A stretch of DNA of 52,077 nucleotides, from the NCBI GenBank assembly GCA_964616985.1, contig CAZTVF010000026.1, forward strand, positions 1 to 52,077. The letters run 5' to 3'. The notes beneath the pieces were generated by a model. That model did no database searches and was not told where the DNA came from. It saw nothing but the letters and a program-made list of their open reading frames with translations. This document shows, in pieces, positions 25,701 through 33,290 of the stretch. The position numbers and the translations under genes were made by a program. Source of the stretch: CAZTVF01 sp964616985 (GTDB lineage Bacteria; Planctomycetota; Phycisphaerae; SM23-33). Every line of letters starts with the position of its first letter. Positions within the stretch are counted from its first letter, which is position 1.

Positions 25701-25752
25701 CATGCTTTTGCCTGCCTGCCGGCAGGCAGGCCCCTGCGGGGCCAAAAGCATG
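25701..25752. repeat. Nested palindromes before the Cys/His-tail gene
   Basis: Outer arms CATGCTTTTG (25701-25710) and CCAAAAGCATG (25742-25752) enclose the 20-nt palindrome CCTGCCTGCCGGCAGGCAGG (25711-25730) and the small hairpin CCCCTGCGGGG. The remainder of the gap 25530-25847 shows no supported gene. Confidence 0.7.
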
Positions 25753-25847
25753 GCACCCGGAGTCGGTCCCGACCTCCGGTCCCTGGTCCCTAATCCCTGT
25801 TCCCTTCTTCCTTGCCAAGTACCCATCGCCTTCTTAGTATTTCCCTC

Positions 25848-27587
25848 GTGAACAAGATCATTTCCCTCTTCGTGCTGCTGGCGTTGGCGGGACCGGCCTG
25901 GGGGCTGGAATGGAAGTTCGTTGAGGTCGACGTCACCCTTCGCCCCGACGGCAAGGCCACCATCGCCTACACCGTCGCCATCGAGCCACGCGGCTTCCAG
26001 CTCCACGGTTTCTACTTCCAGCAGACCAACCTGCACTTCGACAACTCGCGATGCTACGCCACCGACTCGGCCGGCAAACGCTACGACCTGGCGATCAAGA
26101 ACCTCGGCAACAAGTACGACGTGATCCTCGCCGGCGGCAAGGCCATCTCCACCGGCACGGCCGTCTACGTGCTCACCTTCGGTGAAGACCTGGCCGCCAA
26201 GGGCTACCTCGCCCGCACTCGCAGCGGCGACGATGAACTAGCCGTCCTCAACTGGAGCCCCGTGCAGTGGGACGACCGCCTCGGCCACTACACCGTCGTC
26301 ATCCACTGGCCGTCCGAAGTGCCTGGCCCAAAGGTCGAGGCCGCCGACGTCGCGGCCCGCAAGCTCCGCACCGAGAAGTTCGTCAACCAGAAGTACAAGA
26401 TCGACTATTTCGGCACCGCCTCGGGCGCCAAGCATTACTTCACCCAGCGCCTCCACTGGGATTCGGTCCCCGTGCAAGGCCACATGCGGATACAAGAATA
26501 CATCGACGGCTCGATGTTCACCTTCGCGGCCAGGCCTTCGCCCACGGCCTCGGCGGGCCTGGACGTGAACAACCCCGAGGCCCCCGACCGCACCGACCCC
26601 ATGGGCCGCCCGCTGCTGGCCCGCACGGCCGCCCCCAGGCACACGCCTTCGCCCACGCGAACGCCCTGGTCGGCCAAGGCGCCGCAGGCGCGGCAGGTGG
26701 CGATGGTCATCATCCTCGGCGCGGCGCTGGTGTTCGTCTTCATCCTCGTCATCACGCGCAAGCACCGCAGCATGCTCCAGGCCTCCGACGGGCTCAAGGA
26801 CATCGACTGGCTGGCCGTCGACTGGACGCCGCCCAAGATCCGCCTCACCAGCTTCAACAAGGATGGCAAGGTCGCCGACCTGGGCCTGATCGAGGCGGCC
26901 GTCTTCCTGGGCATCTCCGTCAACCGCATCCTGACGGTCATGCTCCGCGTCATGCAGGAGAAGGGCGCGGTGCGGCTGTGCGACGACGGCAGGATCGAGC
27001 CCCTGGCCGCCAAAGGCCTGGACGACTACGAGCGCGAGCTCTACGACGCCGTCGGCCCCGACGGCAAGCTCCAGCCGTTGCTGGTGCGGGCGCTGGTGCA
27101 GCGGATCGTCGACGCGGTGAACACCAAGACCTGGGACGCCGACGCCGACGCCACCCGCAAGCATTACACGGAAAAGTTCGGCGCCGTCTTCACCGCCCTG
27201 ACTGACCAGCCCGCACCGCCCCCGGGCCAGGGGCCGGCGAAGGACGAACGCCCCTCGCTGCGCCGGCGGCCCGACCAGTACAACGACTGGTACCCGTACT
27301 ATTTCCTGTGCAACTGGGACCACCTCCGGCACGACAGCACCTTCATCCCCGCCTCCGTGGGCGACAACATCCACCAGGCCGCCGGCGAGATCGGCGACTA
27401 CCAGGCCTTCATGGCCTCCGACGCGTGCTACGAGGGCTGCTTCGTCCACTCGGCCTGCCACGATGCCTGCCACTCGGCCTGCCATTCGGCCTGTCACGAC
27501 GCCTGCCACAGCGCCTGCCACGATGCCTGCCACTCGGCCTGTCACAGCGCCTGCCATTCCGCCTGCGTCAGCGGGGGGGCCCATTGA
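25848..27587 (+). CDS. Membrane protein with C-terminal His-(Ser/Asp)-Ala-Cys repeat tail; putative radical SAM substrate
   Basis: A 579-residue protein. Signal peptide residues 1-20 (IISLFVLLALAGPAWG); an extracytoplasmic beta-rich domain (about 21-240) distantly like DUF2207 N-termini (VDVTLRPDGKATIAYTVAIE); a Pro/Thr-rich linker; one transmembrane helix (about 284-304) followed by TRKHR, which puts the rest in the cytoplasm; a helical, winged-helix-like domain (about 320-440); a Tyr/Trp-rich stretch; and a tail from Cys527 with CYEGC and then ten tetrads (residues 534-573), seven HSAC and three HDAC. Start is GTG 25848 (no clear Shine-Dalgarno); the TTG at 25812 would spoil the signal peptide. 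The stop overlaps the next ATG by one base. Inferred role: membrane-bound precursor whose tail is modified by the following radical SAM enzyme, or which binds metal. Not a family I know. Confidence 0.8.
   Translation: MNKIISLFVLLALAGPAWGLEWKFVEVDVTLRPDGKATIAYTVAIEPRGFQLHGFYFQQTNLHFDNSRCYATDSAGKRYDLAIKNLGNKYDVILAGGKAISTGTAVYVLTFGEDLAAKGYLARTRSGDDELAVLNWSPVQWDDRLGHYTVVIHWPSEVPGPKVEAADVAARKLRTEKFVNQKYKIDYFGTASGAKHYFTQRLHWDSVPVQGHMRIQEYIDGSMFTFAARPSPTASAGLDVNNPEAPDRTDPMGRPLLARTAAPRHTPSPTRTPWSAKAPQARQVAMVIILGAALVFVFILVITRKHRSMLQASDGLKDIDWLAVDWTPPKIRLTSFNKDGKVADLGLIEAAVFLGISVNRILTVMLRVMQEKGAVRLCDDGRIEPLAAKGLDDYERELYDAVGPDGKLQPLLVRALVQRIVDAVNTKTWDADADATRKHYTEKFGAVFTALTDQPAPPPGQGPAKDERPSLRRRPDQYNDWYPYYFLCNWDHLRHDSTFIPASVGDNIHQAAGEIGDYQAFMASDACYEGCFVHSACHDACHSACHSACHDACHSACHDACHSACHSACHSACVSGGAH
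27447..27566 (+). repeat. 12-bp coding tandem repeat (10 units)
   Basis: Ten in-frame 12-bp units of the form CAY-(TCN/AGC/GAY)-GCC-TGY. Serine is written TCG, AGC and TCC, and cysteine TGC and TGT, so units differ at DNA level while the protein unit H-S/D-A-C is kept. Confidence 0.95.
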
Positions 27588-28912
27588 TGATCGACTCCCC
27601 CGACAGCGAGATCGTCTTCACGTGGGTCGATGACTACATCGGCCGCATCCGCCCGCACTTCGAGGTCCGCCCCGCCGACGAACTGCTGATCGTCATGCCC
27701 AACAAGGCCGTGCGGCTGAACCGCTCGGGCCTGGCGATCCTCAAGTTCCTCAAGGACGGCGGCGGCATCGACAGCGTCCTGGGCAAGATCGGCCCCGACG
27801 CCCAGCGCCGCCGCGAGCTGCACTACTTCCTCTGCGACTTCCGCAGCCTGATGACCGGCTGCCTGCGCGAAGGCACCGGCCGCAAGGCCGTGGAAACGGT
27901 TCCGCCGCGCCCGTACTTCAGCGAACTGCCGGTGCTGTCGGAACTGGCCCTGACGTATCGCTGCAACCTGCGGTGCCGCTTCTGCTACGCGGCCTGCTCG
28001 TGCCGGGCGGCCGAGGGCGGGGAGGAGCTTTCCACCGCCGACGTCAAGCGCCTGCTGGGCATCATCCGCCGCGAGGCGCAGGTGCCGTCCATCAGCTTCA
28101 CCGGCGGGGAGCCCATGTTGCGCGAGGACATCGAGGAATTGATCGCCGCCGCCGGCGAGGCCGGCCTGCGGACGAACCTGATCACCAACGGCACGCGGGT
28201 GACGCCCGCTCGCGCCGCGGCCATGAAGGCGGCGGCGCTGGCGTCGGCGCAGGTGTCGCTGGAGGGCCCGACGGCGGCCGTGCACGACGCGCTGACGAGC
28301 GTGCCGGGTTCGTTCGAGCAGACGCTGGCGGGCCTGGCTGCCCTTCGCCAGGCGGGTGTGCACGTGCACACCAACACCACGATCAACGCGATGAACGCCG
28401 CCTCGCTGGAGGCCCTGGTCGACTTCGTCGCCGACCTGGGCATGGAGCGGCTGTCGGCCAACCTGGTCATTCCCAGCGGCTCGGCCGCCGACCTGTCGAT
28501 CCAGGTGACGTACACGCAGGTGGGCGAGCACGTGGAGGCGATGAGGCGGCGGGCGCGTGCCCGCGGCGTGGAGTTCATGTGGTACTCGCCCACGCCGCTG
28601 TGCCTGTTCAACCCGCTGGCGCGGGGCCTGGGCAACAAGAGCTGCGCCGCCTGCGACGGCCTGCTGAGCATTTCGCCGCGCGGCGACGTGCTGCCATGCT
28701 CCAGCTACCCCCAGCCGGTGGGCAACCTGCTGACCGAGCCCTTCGAGCGGGTGTGGCGGGGTGCGCGCTCGGAGTTCCACCGCCTCAAGCGCCACGCGCC
28801 GCCGCAGTGCATCGAATGCGGCGAATTCCATACGTGTACCGGCGCCTGCCCGCTCTACTGGGCCGCCATGGGCACCGCCGAGATCGAAGGGAGGGCCTAT
28901 GCTCCTGCCTGA
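27587..28912 (+). CDS. Radical SAM/SPASM peptide maturase with PqqD-like N-terminal domain
   Basis: 441 residues. Residues about 22-95 resemble PqqD-type peptide-recognition (RRE) domains (IVMPNKAVRLNRSGLAILKFL). The radical SAM core starts with Cys126-X3-Cys130-X2-Cys133 (RCNLRCRFCYAAC), with extra Cys137 and Cys139, and has FTGGEPMLRED (173-176 GGEP) for SAM. The C-terminal SPASM domain has Cys353, Cys356, Cys371 and the diagnostic CX2CX5CX3C (Cys408, 411, 417, 421) for auxiliary Fe-S clusters. This is the domain plan of PqqE/AlbA-type enzymes that form thioether or C-C crosslinks on ribosomal peptides. Start ATG 27587 overlaps the stop of the Cys/His-tail gene (TGATG), and the end overlaps the next gene by 14 bp. 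Likely substrate: the neighbouring tail. Confidence 0.92.
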   Translation: MIDSPDSEIVFTWVDDYIGRIRPHFEVRPADELLIVMPNKAVRLNRSGLAILKFLKDGGGIDSVLGKIGPDAQRRRELHYFLCDFRSLMTGCLREGTGRKAVETVPPRPYFSELPVLSELALTYRCNLRCRFCYAACSCRAAEGGEELSTADVKRLLGIIRREAQVPSISFTGGEPMLREDIEELIAAAGEAGLRTNLITNGTRVTPARAAAMKAAALASAQVSLEGPTAAVHDALTSVPGSFEQTLAGLAALRQAGVHVHTNTTINAMNAASLEALVDFVADLGMERLSANLVIPSGSAADLSIQVTYTQVGEHVEAMRRRARARGVEFMWYSPTPLCLFNPLARGLGNKSCAACDGLLSISPRGDVLPCSSYPQPVGNLLTEPFERVWRGARSEFHRLKRHAPPQCIECGEFHTCTGACPLYWAAMGTAEIEGRAYAPA

Positions 28913-29918
28913 TGCCCGCCGCCGCGGCGAGATCCAATTCCTGCTGGCCAAGGGCCTCCCCTACAACCGCCGCCTGGCCATCGTGCTGGGGCTGGTGATC
29001 GCGGGCCTGGCCGTGCAGGTATTCGCGGGCGACGCGGGGCTGGTGCCCGGGGCGCTGCTGCTGCTGGCCGCCACGATCATGGTCGCCGTCAGGGGCTTCA
29101 GCAATGTGCCCTCCGAGCAAGCCACCGACCGCCACTGGCGCTCGGCCCAGCTGGAACACCTCGACAAGATCGTCGAGATCGACCGCAAGAGCCGCAACTG
29201 GGACTCCGCCGCCATCGACATCACCAACCCCCTCGGCGTGGTCGTCCTGGTGCTGCTGGGCGGCGCGGTGTACGTCGGCGCCATGGCGCTGGCCGACCGC
29301 TACGAGTGGGCCGCCAAGATGCTGGTCCTCGACACGGCCGCCCTGCTGCTGCCGCACTGGGTGACGGGCGTGCGGTCGATCCTGACCAACGCCCCGCTGA
29401 CGGTGAAGGTGGACATCCTGCGGGCCATCGCCGGCCAGTGGTCCGCCGCGGCGGCCGAGGGCGAGGAACTCCTGCCGCAGATGGAGATGAGAACGTACGC
29501 CAAGGGCGAGATTCCCAACGACGTGAAGCTCGTGCTGCGCCAGTCCCGCCTGCCGGCGCTGTTGGGGTTGCAGGTGCAGGTGGTGCTCAACCGCGTGCAG
29601 GGCAAGGATTACCCCTACATGTACTGCGTGCTGGTGGCCAAACAGGAACTGGGGCTGCTGACGAAGATCAAACCGTCGCCGTCGAGCGAGATCGTGGTGG
29701 AGGCCAAGACCGAACCCCGCGAGGACCTGGAACTGCTGGTGATCCGCGGCCGCACCACCAAGACCAGCGGCTTCCACACCAACCCCGCCGCCTGCGCCCG
29801 CATCTTCGCCTACGCGCTCTCGTTACTTCACCAGCTCCCCCTGCCGCCCGCCGCGCCGGCCTCTGATTCACCGCCGCCCCCGCCGCCGCATCAACCGCCG
29901 CCGCTGCCGCGAAAATGA
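28899..29918 (+). CDS. Membrane protein of the Cys/His-tail cassette, unknown function
   Basis: 339 residues, no known family. Hydrophobic segments near 24-44 (LAIVLGLVIAGLAVQVFAG), 47-66 (LVPGALLLLAATIMVAV), 112-132 (LGVVVLVLLGGAVYVGAMAL) and 138-155. The soluble C-terminal half (about 170-310) is alpha/beta (LRQSRLPALLGLQVQVVLNRV, SEIVVEAKTEPREDLELLVIRG), and the last 30 residues are mostly proline. Start ATG 28899 has GGGAGGG upstream and overlaps the radical SAM gene by 14 bp, so the three genes form one transcription and translation unit. It may anchor or receive the modified protein; this is inferred only from position. Confidence 0.8.
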   Translation: MLLPDARRRGEIQFLLAKGLPYNRRLAIVLGLVIAGLAVQVFAGDAGLVPGALLLLAATIMVAVRGFSNVPSEQATDRHWRSAQLEHLDKIVEIDRKSRNWDSAAIDITNPLGVVVLVLLGGAVYVGAMALADRYEWAAKMLVLDTAALLLPHWVTGVRSILTNAPLTVKVDILRAIAGQWSAAAAEGEELLPQMEMRTYAKGEIPNDVKLVLRQSRLPALLGLQVQVVLNRVQGKDYPYMYCVLVAKQELGLLTKIKPSPSSEIVVEAKTEPREDLELLVIRGRTTKTSGFHTNPAACARIFAYALSLLHQLPLPPAAPASDSPPPPPPHQPPPLPRK

Positions 29919-29940
29919 TTCTGAGTCAGGCCGGCCCGTA

Positions 29941-29993
29941 TGGAGTGTAGAGGCCCTATGGGGTGCGGTGGCAATGACATCGCTTTGGATTGA
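29941..29993 (+). repeat. Half copy of a 116-bp inverted-repeat element
   Basis: GGCCCTATGGGGTGCGGTGG followed by CAATGACATCGCTTTGGATT matches the left arm of the element at 48191-48306. It ends about 35 bp before the start of the HEAT-repeat gene. Confidence 0.65.
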
Positions 29994-30027
29994 AGCAGCC
30001 GCGCGTTGTGCACGGCAGGAGATGCGA

Positions 30028-32139
30028 ATGAACCATCGAAGAGCGTTCTGGATCGTCCTTGTGGCATCGCTGCTGCTCTGCACCCCGGCCGGCGCGTGGC
30101 TGCGGTCACAGTACAGCGACACAGAGGTGACAACGCGTTCGGAGTTGATCGTCGTCGGGCACATTGACAAAGACTCGATTCGGTACGTTCGCCACGGCAC
30201 CCCGCCCGGGCGTGCGGAGAGTTGGGAGCACCACGCCGCGCTGGTAGTGACCGAGGTTCTCAAGGGCACACTGAAAGACAAGAAGATTCCGGTCGTGATC
30301 AACTATGGTCTGGATGTATTTGTGGACGGTCGACGTCTTACTGAAGACGGCAATGTCATAACTGCCATGCCCGATGCCAACGGCCCCGGCCGCATCGATA
30401 TCGTAGATACTGGAGGTCACTCATTCGACGGGCTTGAGAATGCCCAGAATGACAACATCTGGTGCTTGCGGAACCTGATAGGGCAAGGTGACAAGAAGGA
30501 CTTGGGCGTTCTGGACCCCGAGGACCTCCAGCCGCTGAAGTACAAGGAGTACTTTCAGGCTCTACTGGGGCCGGAAATGGACAAGCGATTCGACCGCTTG
30601 TTAGAGGATAAGAACGCCGACATCGTCGCGCGGACGCTGGCGGGCATCGGCCAACTGCATCGCCCGCAGGACGGCCCGCGTGTCGCCAGGCTGCTCGACG
30701 CAACGGATGGCAACATCCAGGCGGCGGCCGCCAGGACGATGGCCGAGGTGGGCGAGCAGTCGACGATCGAGCTGTTCCGTAAGGCCCTGGAAAGCAACAA
30801 TGCAGATATCCGAGTCGAAGCCTGCAAGTTCCTGTGCCGCTTCCGTGACATGCAATCGATCCCAGGGATTGCCAATGCTTTCACCGCGCTGCCCGGGTCA
30901 GCGAAGGGATCGGTGCTCGCGTACTTGCCGCGCATGCATTCACGGCAGTTTATCGATGTGCTGCTCGGTCAACTGGACGAGCATCTCATTGCCAACCAGG
31001 TATATGGCACCTACACAAACTCGACGGCAGCGGCTGGGGCACTGCGCGAGCTCACATTCGCACAGTTCCCGCTTGATTCTCGCCCAGGCTGGAAGGTGTG
31101 GGACGGGATCAAGGATATTGATGAGGAAGTCTTGCTTCGCAAGAGCATTCGAGAGGACATTGAGCTCCTGACGAATACGCACGACTATGAGGCCTCGTGG
31201 GCGGCCTATGAGTCGCTAGGCCGGCTGGTGAATCAGCATTTCGGCTCCTACGACGCGTTCCATAGCATCAAAGATCCCGTGGGGCGGTTTCAGTCCCAGA
31301 AGCTGTGGCGTGCGTGGGCCGATAAGAACCTGCTGCGGCCGCGGGTGGAGTGGATCTACGAGGGCTTCGCGGCTTCGGGCATCGTGCTTCCCAAGCCGAT
31401 GGATGCCAACGGCATCGACATCCTCGTCGACGTGCTGTACTACTTCGGCCGGCGGAGCGAGGACGTCGATGCGAATGCATACCCCAAATGGAAACGAGAC
31501 GGCTGGCCGCAGGCGAACTTCCATCGTCACAATGCCAACCTCCTGTTGGAGTGGTTCACCGGCCACACGGTCGGCATCGACCCCGGCTGGCGCGATCTGC
31601 GAGGGCTTCCCTGGGGCTATGATGCCGCACATGACCGCTGGCAGAGGTGGTGGGCGCAGAACCGCGGGAAGGTCACACTACAGCCTCCCCCGGTTGAGAA
31701 GGCGGTGACGGCGGAGATGATTGCAGCGGCGCCCTCGCTTCGGGCGGCGCCCCCGCCGCTGGTGCTGGTGTTTCGTCAAGATACAGCCGTCGCCGGTCAG
31801 TCGCCGGCCGTCATGTTCGAGGTGAAGAACACTTCGAAGGAAGACATCACGATCCAGAAGGCGATCTACGACGTGTCCTTCTCCTCGAGCAATAGATCGG
31901 GAACTATGGCCCACGGTGGGCACTCGCCGCTGACACGCGAGGACTTCGTCACGCTTAAGCCCGGTGAGTCGACGATGTGGAAGTTCACCGAGCCGCCTAC
32001 TCCCGCCGTCGTGCATATGGGGAAGCCCGAAACGGGCTTGACCTACACGCTCACCTATCGTTTCGCCGGTGGCGAGTTCGGCCTGCGGGGCTGGCGCGGC
32101 GTGTTGCGATCGACCACGGCAGAGGGTGACAAGAAATAG
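30028..32139 (+). CDS. Secreted HEAT-repeat protein
   Basis: 703 residues. Signal peptide about 1-23 (AFWIVLVASLLLCTPAGA). Residues ~30-110 contain a segment like those found before HEAT arrays in planctomycete proteins (RSELIVVGHIDKDSI, ALVVTEVLKGTLKDK). HEAT-type helical repeats occupy about 170-300 (DADIVARTLAGIGQLH, GNIQAAAARTMAEVGEQ, NADIRVEACKFLCRF). A Trp/Arg-rich middle follows, and the C-terminal ~110 residues are a beta domain (PAVMFEVKNTSKEDITIQKA). Role unknown; likely a periplasmic scaffold or sensor. Start ATG 30028 has AGGAG 7 nt upstream; the upstream in-frame ATGs fall in the repeat element. It is not coupled to the radical SAM cassette. Confidence 0.8.
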   Translation: MNHRRAFWIVLVASLLLCTPAGAWLRSQYSDTEVTTRSELIVVGHIDKDSIRYVRHGTPPGRAESWEHHAALVVTEVLKGTLKDKKIPVVINYGLDVFVDGRRLTEDGNVITAMPDANGPGRIDIVDTGGHSFDGLENAQNDNIWCLRNLIGQGDKKDLGVLDPEDLQPLKYKEYFQALLGPEMDKRFDRLLEDKNADIVARTLAGIGQLHRPQDGPRVARLLDATDGNIQAAAARTMAEVGEQSTIELFRKALESNNADIRVEACKFLCRFRDMQSIPGIANAFTALPGSAKGSVLAYLPRMHSRQFIDVLLGQLDEHLIANQVYGTYTNSTAAAGALRELTFAQFPLDSRPGWKVWDGIKDIDEEVLLRKSIREDIELLTNTHDYEASWAAYESLGRLVNQHFGSYDAFHSIKDPVGRFQSQKLWRAWADKNLLRPRVEWIYEGFAASGIVLPKPMDANGIDILVDVLYYFGRRSEDVDANAYPKWKRDGWPQANFHRHNANLLLEWFTGHTVGIDPGWRDLRGLPWGYDAAHDRWQRWWAQNRGKVTLQPPPVEKAVTAEMIAAAPSLRAAPPPLVLVFRQDTAVAGQSPAVMFEVKNTSKEDITIQKAIYDVSFSSSNRSGTMAHGGHSPLTREDFVTLKPGESTMWKFTEPPTPAVVHMGKPETGLTYTLTYRFAGGEFGLRGWRGVLRSTTAEGDKK

Positions 32140-32258
32140 GCGGAGCAACCGCTATCGCTGCCGGGGGCGCAGCCGATGCAGGGCGGGTCATCGCGATTCA
32201 TGGATCACTGAAGTGACCATGCCGGGGCGATCTGTGGGGGCTGATGACCGTGCCGTCG

Positions 32259-33290
32259 TCAATCGTTGCGGCGGACGGCGATGGCGGTGGGGAGGGAGAT
32301 CATCTCGCCCAGCTGGATGTCCTCGTCGGTGAAGGGCTGCTCGCCCTTGCGATAGAACATGGCGATGCCGATCATCTCGCCCTCGCACGGCATGAGGGGC
32401 ACGGCGAGGATGGTCAGGCCGCAGAGGTATTTCTGCACCGCGGGGTCGAATAGTTTGACGTTCTCGCCCGCGTCCAGCATCGTCACCTTGGGCTCCTTGA
32501 GGAGCTGGTCGATCATCGGCCGGGCGAGGCTCTCGCTGAAGGTCGCGTTGTCGGGGTTGGGCACGCCGAAGCGGCCGACGATCTGCAACTGGGCGTCGGC
32601 GTCGCACACCATCGCCACGCCGTGCACCGGGCCCGACCGCCGCGCGAACAGGCGGAACATCGTGCGGAACACGTCATCGTCCGTCTTGGCCGCCAGCAGG
32701 TCGCGCTGGTAGTTGATGGCCAGCTGCTGCGTGGCCACCTGCCCGCTGAGGTCGCGGTACGCCCCGGCCAGGTCAGCGCACGTGGTCTCCAGCTGCTTGC
32801 TGGTGGTCTTGCGGTCGAGGTTGGTGGTGCGGGCCAGGCGCCGCAGCCGCTCGACGCGAAGGCGCGAGCGACGGGCGTGATCCAGCCGCGTCAATTCGCC
32901 CTGCACGATGCTGCGAAGGCGGGGGATGTCCAGCGGCTTGATCATCATCTCGATGGGGCGGCGGCGCGAGGCCTCACTGAAGGTGCGGGCGTCGCCGTGG
33001 CCGGTGATGACCACGGCGGGCACCTCGCCCAGGGTCGTGCGGAGGCGGTCAATGACGTCCAGGCCCGTGCAGTCGCCGAGGCGCAGGTCGGTCACGATCA
33101 GGTCCGGGCGGCGGGCGGCGGCCTGTTCGATGGCCTCGCGGCCGCTGGCGGCGGCGGCGATCTCCACGTCCAGATCGCCCAGCGCGTCGACGAGCAGCTC
33201 GCGAAGATGGGGCTCGTCGTCGATGACCAGGAGGTGGGCGACGTGGCGTCCGGTCTGCGTGGCGTTATCTTGCGGGAGGGAGCTGGACAT
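32259..33290 (-). CDS. Response regulator with GAF-like output domain
   Basis: 343 residues. Receiver domain about 17-135: LLVIDDEPHLREL (acidic pair), phospho-acceptor Asp in DLIVTDLRLGD, VVITGHG, and the switch Lys in MMIKPLDI. A coiled linker (about 140-215) precedes a GAF-like sensory domain (about 215-343: FRTMFRLFARRSGPVHGVAMV, ILAVPLMPCEGEMIGIAMFY). There is no DNA-binding domain, so output is probably protein-protein or feedback on the kinase. Start ATG 33290 has AAAGGA upstream and overlaps the end of the HDOD-kinase gene by 26 bp, so the two are co-translated. Confidence 0.87.
   Translation of the reverse strand: MSSSLPQDNATQTGRHVAHLLVIDDEPHLRELLVDALGDLDVEIAAAASGREAIEQAAARRPDLIVTDLRLGDCTGLDVIDRLRTTLGEVPAVVITGHGDARTFSEASRRRPIEMMIKPLDIPRLRSIVQGELTRLDHARRSRLRVERLRRLARTTNLDRKTTSKQLETTCADLAGAYRDLSGQVATQQLAINYQRDLLAAKTDDDVFRTMFRLFARRSGPVHGVAMVCDADAQLQIVGRFGVPNPDNATFSESLARPMIDQLLKEPKVTMLDAGENVKLFDPAVQKYLCGLTILAVPLMPCEGEMIGIAMFYRKGEQPFTDEDIQLGEMISLPTAIAVRRND

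Noticed and set aside
27447..27566. Possible CRISPR-like or minisatellite array
   Set aside because: Period is 12 bp with no spacers, in frame, and explained by the protein repeat.
27426..27566. Multihaem cytochrome tail
   Set aside because: The standard CXXCH motif is absent; cysteines are four apart and shared between overlapping CX3CH words, so haem attachment at each is not possible. Kept only as a remote alternative.
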